Positions 6,786-13,473 of a stretch of 21,621 nt of DNA are shown here, piece by piece (positions within the stretch are counted from its first letter, which is position 1; each line of letters starts with the position of its first letter). Position numbers and translations under genes: made by a program. The notes under the pieces are model-generated. The model saw nothing but the letters and a program-made list of their open reading frames with translations. It was not told the origin of the DNA and did not search any database. This stretch comes from SFWF01 sp045591645 (GTDB lineage: Bacteria; Bacillota; Clostridia; Oscillospirales; Acutalibacteraceae): positions 1-21,621 of the forward strand of contig JAZNTG010000028.1 of assembly GCA_045591645.1 (NCBI GenBank), read 5' to 3'.

Positions 6786-7028
6786 TTACTCAATAATTTG
6801 GTAGAGCAATGCCGCGTCGTCTTTTTTGACGACCTCCTGTACCGACACTACCTGAGCCCTGACAGTTCGTGCGCCGAACGCTATCTCAAGAACATCCCCG
6901 ACCTTTACGTCATACGATGCCTTTACTTTTCTGCCGTTTACGCTGACTCTTCCCGCGTCACAGGCTTCATTGGCGACCGTGCGACGCTTGATTATTCTTG
7001 AAACCTTTAAAAATTTGTCTAATCTCAA
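6786..7028 (-). CDS. rqcP: RqcP, S4-domain ribosome quality control protein (YabO/HslR family)
   Basis: This is a small S4 RNA-binding protein. In B. subtilis, RqcP (YabO) works with RqcH on obstructed 50S subunits during alanine-tail elongation. The sequence MRLDKFLKVSRIIKRRTVA matches the family N-terminus, followed by the S4 core (GRVSVNGRKVKASYDVKVGDVLEI) up to about residue 50. I chose the TTG at 7026-7028 (80 residues) because AGGTGA sits 5 nt upstream and because family members begin MRLDKFLK; a GTG at 7035-7037 lies inside that site. It sits between hup and yabP, in the position of yabO in B. subtilis. A terminator precedes it and another follows. Confidence 0.93.
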   Translation of the reverse strand: MRLDKFLKVSRIIKRRTVANEACDAGRVSVNGRKVKASYDVKVGDVLEIAFGARTVRAQVVSVQEVVKKDDAALLYQIIE

Positions 7029-7040
7029 CTTTATCACCTA

Positions 7041-7069
7041 AAATCAAAGCCGCCGAGATCGGCGGCTTT
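7041..7069 (-). terminator. Intrinsic terminator after hup
   Basis: A near-perfect GC-rich palindrome (AAAGCCGCCGA with TCGGCGGCTTT, 7046-7069) lies 20 nt past the hup stop and is followed on the minus strand by GATTTTA. The T run is short, so termination may be partial, which would let some transcripts reach rqcP. Confidence 0.8.
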
Positions 7070-7089
7070 ATGCCTTTCGGGTAACAGGA

Positions 7090-7365
7090 TTATTTTGCAA
7101 CTGCGTCCTTAAGAGCCTTGCCTGCCTTGAAAGCGGGAACCTGAGCTGCTGCGATCTGGATCTTAGCACCTGTAGCGGGGTTAACACCCTCTCTTGCTGC
7201 GCGCTCCTTAACCTTAAAGGTTCCGAGGTTAGCAATAGCTACTTCGTCGCCTTCCTTAAGAGCTTCGGTAACAACAGCAACTAAAGCTGCGATAGCTGCA
7301 TCTGCATCCTTTTTAGAAATGTTTGCCTTTGCAGCAACTGCTGCTACTAGATCTGCCTTTTTCAT
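7090..7365 (-). CDS. hup: HU family DNA-binding protein
   Basis: This is a histone-like nucleoid protein that binds and bends DNA as a dimer. The 91 residues start MKKADLVAAVAAKANISKKD and contain the HU signature GFGTF-like NLGTFKVKERAAREGVNPAT, where the conserved arm reads REGVNPATGAKIQI. They end with PAFKAGKALKDAV. The ATG at 7363-7365 has GGAGG 10 nt upstream. An in-frame start at 7395 would add ten residues of non-HU sequence and is rejected. It is inserted between mazG and rqcP, which are neighbours in B. subtilis; several clostridia are known to carry HU at this spot. A hairpin (7391-7414) sits upstream and a terminator follows. Confidence 0.97.
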   Translation of the reverse strand: MKKADLVAAVAAKANISKKDADAAIAALVAVVTEALKEGDEVAIANLGTFKVKERAAREGVNPATGAKIQIAAAQVPAFKAGKALKDAVAK

Positions 7366-7390
7366 AGTAAATTTACCTCCATAAAATTTA

Positions 7391-7414
7391 TTCAACGGCC
7401 CACGGCCATTTGAA
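7391..7414 (-). other. Imperfect hairpin between mazG and hup
   Basis: An inverted repeat with arms TTCAAATGGCC and GGCCGTTGAA around a GTG loop, with a small internal bulge, lies 8 nt beyond the mazG stop. On the minus strand it is followed by AATAAATTTTAT instead of a clean T run. It may be a weak mazG terminator, or a hup leader structure that protects the message. I see no convincing promoter for hup in this gap. Confidence 0.4.
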
Positions 7415-7422
7415 ATACAAAG

Positions 7423-8190
7423 TTAATCGTTTAAGAACGCTTCTTTTATCAAAATATTCTTATCGGCGGACTTCTGCTCCGCTTTTTCAAATCGGGCTAT
7501 AAAATCTGCTGTTTTGGCATTCAAAGCCTCCTCGGCATCCGTACCTATGAACCGTTGCATACCTGCAAGCGCAAACAACAATTCTCCGTAAAGTTCACCT
7601 GCCGAACGGTTGTCTCCGTTTTGAACAGCACACTTAAGCTTATCTGCAAGATCCGCAACCTTACCGCTTAAAATCGGGTTTCCAAGATCAAGTCCTGCCT
7701 TATAAGCGCGCTTTTGCACCTTTGCGCTTCGCATAAGTGCGGGGAATGCTTCGGGAACGCTTTTAAGGGTATCTGTCCCACTTGTCTGATGCTTTTCTTC
7801 CTTTTTGATACTCTCCCAAAGGTCAAGCACCTCAGCGGAATTATCCGCCTTGATCTCACCGAAAACATGAGGATGGCGAAGCACAAGCTTTTTGGCAATA
7901 CCGTCAACAACGTCGCTGTAATCAAAGTTGCCTTCCTCTTCCGCAATTACCGAATGAAAAACGACCTGTAAAAGAAGATCTCCAAGCTCTTCGCAAAGGG
8001 CAGTATCATCATTCTTATCAATTGCGTCGGCTACCTCATATGCTTCCTCCAAAAGATCCTTACGGATACTCTTATGAGTCTGCTCTATGTCCCAAGGGCA
8101 ACCGTCTGGTGCTCTGAGCATTTTCATGATCTCAAGAAGCTCCTGCTCAGAATACTTTCCGCTTTTTTGCACCACTTTTATTTTTAACAT
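7423..8190 (-). CDS. mazG: Nucleoside triphosphate pyrophosphohydrolase MazG
   Basis: This enzyme hydrolyses (d)NTPs to NMP and pyrophosphate and is thought to clear abnormal nucleotides. The 255 residues match the two-repeat MazG length. The first repeat shows GCPWDIEQTHKSIRKDLLEEAYE and the metal-binding pattern E49xxE52 then E68xxD71 (EELGDLLLQVVFH). HPHVFGE follows near residue 108. The second repeat (about 150-245) has VPEAFPALMRSAKVQKRA but a poorer metal motif (ELYGELLFAL), as is common. B. subtilis YabN carries an added N-terminal methyltransferase-like domain that is missing here. The ATG at 8188-8190 has AGGAG 6 nt upstream. It heads the yabN-yabR type cluster and lies 75 nt after the nucleosidase gene. 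Confidence 0.96.
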   Translation of the reverse strand: MLKIKVVQKSGKYSEQELLEIMKMLRAPDGCPWDIEQTHKSIRKDLLEEAYEVADAIDKNDDTALCEELGDLLLQVVFHSVIAEEEGNFDYSDVVDGIAKKLVLRHPHVFGEIKADNSAEVLDLWESIKKEEKHQTSGTDTLKSVPEAFPALMRSAKVQKRAYKAGLDLGNPILSGKVADLADKLKCAVQNGDNRSAGELYGELLFALAGMQRFIGTDAEEALNAKTADFIARFEKAEQKSADKNILIKEAFLND

Positions 8191-8265
8191 ATTTTTCTCC
8201 TAAAATCAACTGTTTTTTGTGAATATACACCATTTATAAGCGGTTTTGTTCGATTTATATTATTT

Positions 8266-8958
8266 TTAGCTCAAAAACGGTGCACTTTCACGAATTACTG
8301 TGAAAAGTATGCTCAGAACTTCTTCTCCGTCAATGTCGAGCGCACTGTTATAGCTGTCGCTCGCATCATCACCCGCGTCGTCTGATATCTTCCTTAGGCT
8401 CACAAACGGGACCCCGGCCAATGAGCAGACATACGCTACCGCGGAAGACTCCATATCGCATGACATCGCGTGATGCTTTACTTTAAAGAAATCCCTTTTA
8501 CTGTCATCACAGATAAAAGAATCACCGCTGACAACAACGCCCTTTTTAATAAACGGATAAAAAGTCTGAAATTTTTCTATAAGTCTTTCATCGCCCTTAT
8601 AAATATAATCCTGTAAGGGTTTTTCGCAAGGTCTGTATCCTAAGGGAGTGAGATCGAAGTCGTGCTCGATATACTCGGTTCCAACCATAAATTCATTTTT
8701 TGAAATGCCCGATATACCGCCCGAAAGACCGAAGTTGAGCACGGCTTTGCAGCCATTCATCACAAGAAAGGTAGCGGCAGCGCAGGCATTGACCGTGCCG
8801 ACTCCGCAAAGGACAGAATGGACCTCTATATTATCGCCAAGCTTGAATATATGTCCTTCCCTTGTATAAAAATCGACCCTCTCGGCACCCTCGTTTTCAG
8901 CCTTTTTTCTAAGCATTATATATTCGCTCTCATCCGCTATTACAAGTCCTATTTTCAT
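8266..8958 (-). CDS. MTA/SAH nucleosidase-like (Pfs/MtnN family) phosphorylase-fold enzyme
   Basis: This protein has the purine nucleoside phosphorylase/nucleosidase fold, and is probably a 5'-methylthioadenosine/S-adenosylhomocysteine nucleosidase that releases adenine. The 230-residue length fits. Visible motifs: GVGTVNACAAATFL (52-65), NFGLSGGI, HDFDLTPLGY (99-108), VVVSGDSF (141-148), a CDMESSAVAYVC segment with E170, and RKISDDAG with D193. E170 and D193 have the same 23-residue spacing as catalytic E174 and D197 of E. coli MTAN, and E12 is also present. The sequence after GYRPCEKP departs from the usual GQ motif, so another nucleoside substrate is possible. The RBS overlaps the end of the zinc-ribbon gene. 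It is last in the recJ operon, with no terminator visible after it. Confidence 0.82.
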   Translation of the reverse strand: MKIGLVIADESEYIMLRKKAENEGAERVDFYTREGHIFKLGDNIEVHSVLCGVGTVNACAAATFLVMNGCKAVLNFGLSGGISGISKNEFMVGTEYIEHDFDLTPLGYRPCEKPLQDYIYKGDERLIEKFQTFYPFIKKGVVVSGDSFICDDSKRDFFKVKHHAMSCDMESSAVAYVCSLAGVPFVSLRKISDDAGDDASDSYNSALDIDGEEVLSILFTVIRESAPFLS

Positions 8959-8970
8959 TGAAAATACCTC

Positions 8971-9330
8971 TTAATCTACCTTTGTGCCGCATTTATTGCA
9001 GAATACAGAATCCTTATCGATACCGCAACCGCAGTTTGTGCACTGCTTTTTATTCTGAACTGTGATAATATCCTTTTTGATCTTGTTGATCTGCCCGATC
9101 TTTTCAGTTATATCGTCTATGACAGGCTTTACGCTCTCAGCGTCAAAATCGTCATCGTCCTTAACCGCGTCATAGCATAGCTTTCCGAGTATTTCGTAGC
9201 TTTTTGAAAGCTTTGCTTCGAGTGAAGACTTTTCTAATCTAAGCTTAGAAATATTTACAACATCCTCGGTCTTTTTTGCAACAACATTAAAGCCCTGTCT
9301 TGCTTTTTCTACTACATCATTAAAGTCCAT
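8971..9330 (-). CDS. Zinc-ribbon protein with N-terminal coiled coil
   Basis: This small protein has unknown function. Its 119 residues start with a charged helical region (about 1-90) likely to form a coiled coil, including KLRLEKSSLEAKLSKSYEIL. It ends in a zinc ribbon with CTNCGCG (C97, C100) and FCNKCG (C111, C114), a treble-clef-like four-cysteine site seen in many clostridial proteins. There is no signal peptide or membrane segment. The ATG at 9328-9330 overlaps the hemZ stop (TAATG), with GGAG 8 nt upstream, so translation is probably coupled. The neighbours give no functional clue beyond operon membership. Confidence 0.8.
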   Translation of the reverse strand: MDFNDVVEKARQGFNVVAKKTEDVVNISKLRLEKSSLEAKLSKSYEILGKLCYDAVKDDDDFDAESVKPVIDDITEKIGQINKIKKDIITVQNKKQCTNCGCGIDKDSVFCNKCGTKVD

Positions 9331-10802
9331 TACACTATCTCCGTTCTAATATATTTTATACTGCCGTAGAAGGTCTTGATACCCTCTTTACGAGACAATA
9401 TTTCTTCAAATCTGTCAATATACTCGTAAGGGTACTTGTAGTTGTATATACGTTCTATCCGTGTGCTGTCAGGCTCGCGAAGCTTGGTAACCCCCGACGC
9501 TCCGCAGGCAAGTATAGTATGGGTCTCGTCCATAATATATACGTTATACAGACCCTCGTATCCTTTTTTTGCATAGCCCACATTTTCTAAGTTTCCGACT
9601 GTTTTGCTCTGACGGTAGAGGTAATACGGAAGTATATCGGCATCTTTAAGCCTTCTTCGCGCATAATCTACCATCGCCGATGCCTGCTCGTCCATCTCTT
9701 TTTCAGGAAGTCTGCCGTTTGTTGACAGGGCTGACGCTCTCTTCATAGATAGCGAGTGTACAGTAACGCTTTCGGGATCCATAGAAATTATCTTTTCAAC
9801 CGTTCCTACAAAGCTTTCGTATGTATCGGTGGGGAGTCCCGCAATAAGGTCCATATTGATATTATCGAAGCCTAGTTCTCTTGCGAGTGCGAAGGCTTGC
9901 TCTGTTTCAGCCGCAGTATGATTTCTGCCGATCTCGCGAAGCACCGAATCTGACATAGTCTGCGGATTTATGCTGATACGGGTAGCGCCGCCTTGCTGTA
10001 TGGCAATAAGCTTTTCTCTCGTTATTGCATCGGGCCGCCCCGCTTCCACCGTATATTCCTCTACAGACGAAAGATCAAAACTCTCTTTTACCGCACCCAT
10101 TACCCGCTCTATCTGCTCGGCCGACAGTGCTACCGGTGTTCCTCCGCCAATATATACAGTTTGCAAAAACAGCCCCAGCTCATCTGCTATCTTGCCGGTT
10201 TCAGCTATCTCTTTACAAAGCAGTTCTACATATTTTTGGATAAGTCCCTTCGCCTTATCCACAGAATGTGATACAAAAGAGCAATATGCGCATCTGGACG
10301 GACAGAATGGTATAGAAATGTAAAGACTGAAGGAATTCGGTCGGCTGCGATTTATAATTTCATACTCAGGCGCCATAGTATCGGTACAAAGAGAAATTTT
10401 AGAATCATCAACAAGAAGAGTGTTTTTAAAATAATCCCTAGTCTTGGGCTCGCCGTCAGTATCACATAGCTTGTGAAAAAGCTTGACAGGACGAACGCCT
10501 GTAAGAATTCCCCAGCAGGGCTTGTAGCCCGTTAGGGCGCAAAAGCACTCAAAAAGACAGGTCGCAAGTGCTAACTCCTGCGCTTTCGGCGCATTTTCAC
10601 ACTCTGCTTCCCTTTTGCAGCTTCCGTCTTTAGTAAAAAGCTCCGCCGACACGCTCATCCCGTTCTTGCTCAAGATACAAACAGCATAGATATCGTCAGC
10701 TTTTATTTCATCAACAACACATATCTTTTCAAAAGGCAGAAATATCCTGCATAGCTTTTCAAGCTCATAGTTAAAGCTGTGATCAATATTACATAAGTTC
10801 AT
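9330..10802 (-). CDS. hemZ: Radical SAM protein HemZ (coproporphyrinogen dehydrogenase-like)
   Basis: This is a radical SAM enzyme of the HemN/HemZ family. The 490-residue length matches B. subtilis HemZ. An N-terminal domain (about 1-155) specific to HemZ precedes the radical SAM core, with PFCPSRCAYCSF giving the cluster cysteines C167, C171 and C174. SAM-binding GGGTP is at 219-223, followed by EAGRPDAI, INPQTM, and a MDLIAGLP segment. The C-terminal part carries Y-rich motifs (LPYYLYRQ) typical of the family. HemZ was named for oxygen-independent haem synthesis, but many clostridial members occur without a haem pathway and their true role is uncertain. Both ends overlap neighbours by TAATG (dtd stop at 10802, zinc-ribbon start at 9330). 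Confidence 0.93.
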   Translation of the reverse strand: MNLCNIDHSFNYELEKLCRIFLPFEKICVVDEIKADDIYAVCILSKNGMSVSAELFTKDGSCKREAECENAPKAQELALATCLFECFCALTGYKPCWGILTGVRPVKLFHKLCDTDGEPKTRDYFKNTLLVDDSKISLCTDTMAPEYEIINRSRPNSFSLYISIPFCPSRCAYCSFVSHSVDKAKGLIQKYVELLCKEIAETGKIADELGLFLQTVYIGGGTPVALSAEQIERVMGAVKESFDLSSVEEYTVEAGRPDAITREKLIAIQQGGATRISINPQTMSDSVLREIGRNHTAAETEQAFALARELGFDNINMDLIAGLPTDTYESFVGTVEKIISMDPESVTVHSLSMKRASALSTNGRLPEKEMDEQASAMVDYARRRLKDADILPYYLYRQSKTVGNLENVGYAKKGYEGLYNVYIMDETHTILACGASGVTKLREPDSTRIERIYNYKYPYEYIDRFEEILSRKEGIKTFYGSIKYIRTEIV

Positions 10803-11272
10803 TATTTACTTTTCCTCGGTTTGTTGTATGCATTAGTATCAAGGCTGATAGTTACGGGTCCGTCATTTAAAAGCTCTACTGACATATCTGCGCCGAATAT
10901 CCCCTGTTCTACCTTTACAACCCCATGTTCACGAAGGCAGAAGCAAAAATACTGATAAAGCTCTTTTGCTCTCTCGGGCGGCATAGCAGAGTCAAACGAC
11001 GGACGTGTGCCGCGTCTTACATCAGCACAAAGGGTGAAGTTAGAAACGACCAGTGCCTCTCCGCCTACACTGAGCAGAGAAAGATTCATCTTATCGTTTT
11101 GATCGGTAAAAATGCGCATATTAGAAAGCTTTTCGGCAAGCAAAGCGGCATTTTCATCTGTATCCTCTCTCGTTACTCCGAGCAGGATAAGAAGTCCCGC
11201 TCCGATCCTGCCGACAGTTTTGCCTTCTACTGTGACCGCGGCTCTTTTAACTCTTTGAACTACTGCTTTCAT
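10802..11272 (-). CDS. dtd: D-aminoacyl-tRNA deacylase
   Basis: This enzyme removes D-amino acids (and glycine mischarged on tRNA-Ala) from tRNA, a proofreading step in translation. The 156-residue protein shows MKAVVQRVKRAAVTV at the start, the SxFTL active-site motif as SNFTLCAD (77-84), and the Gly-cisPro motif GP at 138-139 within NDGPVTI. These are the two defining motifs of the DTD fold. Its start overlaps the rel stop by 4 nt (ATGA) and its stop overlaps the hemZ start (TAATG), so it is tightly coupled in the operon. The rel-dtd pair is conserved in Firmicutes. Confidence 0.97.
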   Translation of the reverse strand: MKAVVQRVKRAAVTVEGKTVGRIGAGLLILLGVTREDTDENAALLAEKLSNMRIFTDQNDKMNLSLLSVGGEALVVSNFTLCADVRRGTRPSFDSAMPPERAKELYQYFCFCLREHGVVKVEQGIFGADMSVELLNDGPVTISLDTNAYNKPRKSK

Positions 11273-13464
11273 CGGTTCATTCTCTCTACACTGTATACTC
11301 CGTTCAGCTTTTTGAGCTTGGCGATAATACTGCTCAGATGCTCAACGCTTGCCGCCGAAACGGTGACCGTTATAGCACAGTTTCCGCCCTTAACGGCTCG
11401 GGCATTTACCGCGTGAAGTCCGACACGCATATTGAAAAGAACATTGGTAATATCAGCGAGCAGACCGTCGCGGTCAAGGCCTGAAATCTGTATGCTTGAA
11501 GTAAACGAAGTGCTTCCGTCGTCAGCCCAGTATGCGCCTATCCAACGTCCGGCTTCCTCAGCAGAATTCAGGTCGCGCGGAACATTGACACAGTCCTTTT
11601 TATGGACCGAAACACCGTGCCCTCTGGTAATAAATCCTATAATATCGTCACCTGGTAGCGGAGCACAACACTTGGAAAGCTTGATAAGACAGTTATCAAT
11701 ACCTTCTATAATAACACCCTCATGAGAATGCGGAGTGTGCTTCTGGATATACTCTTCAAGCTTTGTTTCCTTGGATGCCTTTACTAACTTTACATAGTCA
11801 TCCTTAATTCTCGGCATTATCTTCTCGAGGCTTATTCCGCCGTAGCCTATAGCGGCATAAAGCTCGTCGATATTTGCAAGGCGCTGTCTTTTTGCAATAT
11901 CCAAAAGGAAGCTTTGCATCTCGCTTTCGGGCAGAACGATAGAATTTCTTCTGAATTCTGCTTCGATAGAGCTTTTGCCTGTCTGGATATTTTCGTCTCT
12001 TCGCTCTTTTTTGAACCAAGAGCGTATCTTGGCTTTTGCGCCGTTTGTAACCGCGATATTCAGCCAATCTCTCGACGGACCGTGGCCTGTGGCGTTGGTG
12101 GTCAGTATCTCGATTATCTCGCCTGTTTTTACCTCGTGAGTTATCTGAACGATCTTACCGTCGACCTTCGCGCCCACCATTCGGATACCTACAGCCGAAT
12201 GTATGGCAAAAGCAAAATCAATAACTGTAGCGCCCGCAGGTAGGTTTATAACATCACCCTTTGGGGTAACGGCATAAACATCCTGAGCAAGATCTACCTT
12301 GATAGTTCTGATAAGATCTGATGCGTCTTCAGAACCGTTTTCAAGCACCTGTCTTATCCATTCAAGGCGAGTATCCATATTTTTATCGTTTGAGGCGATA
12401 CCCTCTTTATATTTCCAGTGCGCCGCAATACCGAATTCTGCGGTATGATGCATTTCAAAGGTACGTATCTGTATCTCAAACGGGATTGCATCCCTACCGA
12501 TAACAGTAGTATGAAGTGACTGATACATATTCGGCTTAGGTGTTGAAATATAGTCCTTGAAGCGACCTGGAATAGGTCTGAACATATCGTGCATTATTCC
12601 GAGCACATTGTAACAGTCAGTAACCGTTTCCGTAATTACACGAACAGCATAGATGTCGTAGATTTCTTCAAAATTTCTTCCCTGAATGAACATTTTGCGA
12701 TAAATTCCGGGGATAGACTTTACTCTGGATTGAAGCACGATTTCTACATTTGGCATTTCTTCGCGAAGTCTTTTCTCTATTCGTTGGCAAAGAGTCTTGA
12801 AGGTTGCCTCTCTAAAATTGCTGCGCTCGGAAAGCAAACCCTCTATGTCGTGATATGCGATAGGATCAAGATGACGGATGGCAAGGTCTTCAAGCTCCTC
12901 CTTTATAGCGTGGATACCGAGACGGTGAGCAATAGGGGCAAATACCTCTATAGTCTCAAGTGCCTTATCCCTCTGCTTTTGCTCAGGAAGAGAATCCAGC
13001 GTTCTCATATTATGAAGCCTGTCAGCAAGCTTAATGATTATAACACGGATATCCTTACCCATCGCAATAAGCATCTTACGAAGGGACTCTGCCTGCTGCT
13101 GTTCTCGGCTCGTATACTGAATACGACCGATCTTTGTAACACCGTCTACAAGTAGCGCAACCTCTGCTCCAAACTGATGTTTTATCTGGTCTATCGTAGT
13201 ATCTGTATCCTCTACTACGTCGTGAAGAAGGGCGGCAGCAATAGACTCGGAATCCATACCGAGGCCGATAATTATTTTCGCAACACTGTAAGGATGAATA
13301 TAAAATTCTTCGCTCGATTTTCTGTACTGCCCTTTGTGAGCCAGAATACAGGTCTCAAAAGCCTTGCGGATAAGAGCTAAATCATAATTTTCACCCTGCT
13401 GCTTTAAAAGCGACAGCAAAAACTCGTAGTTGGCTTCATAATTTCTCTCAAGCTCCAAAGTCAT
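11269..13464 (-). CDS. relA: Bifunctional (p)ppGpp synthetase/hydrolase Rel
   Basis: This is the long RelA/SpoT homologue that makes and degrades the alarmone (p)ppGpp in response to starvation. Its 731 residues hold, in order, the HD hydrolase domain (about 35-195, with LLHDVVEDT at 79-87 and LADRLHNMRT), the synthetase domain (about 240-350, with DIYAVR and RFKD at 301-304), TGS (about 395-456), a helical region, a Cys-containing ZFD/RIS segment (KCCAPLPGDDIIGFITRG), and a C-terminal ACT domain (about 655-731). The basic RFKD motif, rather than ExDD, marks a bifunctional enzyme. The ATG at 13462-13464 follows recJ by 9 nt with a G-rich ribosome site. In B. subtilis apt lies between recJ and rel; it is absent here. 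Confidence 0.98.
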   Translation of the reverse strand: MTLELERNYEANYEFLLSLLKQQGENYDLALIRKAFETCILAHKGQYRKSSEEFYIHPYSVAKIIIGLGMDSESIAAALLHDVVEDTDTTIDQIKHQFGAEVALLVDGVTKIGRIQYTSREQQQAESLRKMLIAMGKDIRVIIIKLADRLHNMRTLDSLPEQKQRDKALETIEVFAPIAHRLGIHAIKEELEDLAIRHLDPIAYHDIEGLLSERSNFREATFKTLCQRIEKRLREEMPNVEIVLQSRVKSIPGIYRKMFIQGRNFEEIYDIYAVRVITETVTDCYNVLGIMHDMFRPIPGRFKDYISTPKPNMYQSLHTTVIGRDAIPFEIQIRTFEMHHTAEFGIAAHWKYKEGIASNDKNMDTRLEWIRQVLENGSEDASDLIRTIKVDLAQDVYAVTPKGDVINLPAGATVIDFAFAIHSAVGIRMVGAKVDGKIVQITHEVKTGEIIEILTTNATGHGPSRDWLNIAVTNGAKAKIRSWFKKERRDENIQTGKSSIEAEFRRNSIVLPESEMQSFLLDIAKRQRLANIDELYAAIGYGGISLEKIMPRIKDDYVKLVKASKETKLEEYIQKHTPHSHEGVIIEGIDNCLIKLSKCCAPLPGDDIIGFITRGHGVSVHKKDCVNVPRDLNSAEEAGRWIGAYWADDGSTSFTSSIQISGLDRDGLLADITNVLFNMRVGLHAVNARAVKGGNCAITVTVSAASVEHLSSIIAKLKKLNGVYSVERMNR

Positions 13465-13473
13465 TACCCCCCT

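Noticed and set aside
8191..8265. Possible promoter or terminator between the nucleosidase gene and mazG
   Set aside because: A TATATT-like -10 is present but without a fitting -35, and no stable hairpin with a T run is visible, so neither can be supported.
12589..13155. A 188-residue plus-strand open frame inside rel
   Set aside because: It lies wholly antisense to the conserved HD and synthetase region of rel and resembles no known protein.
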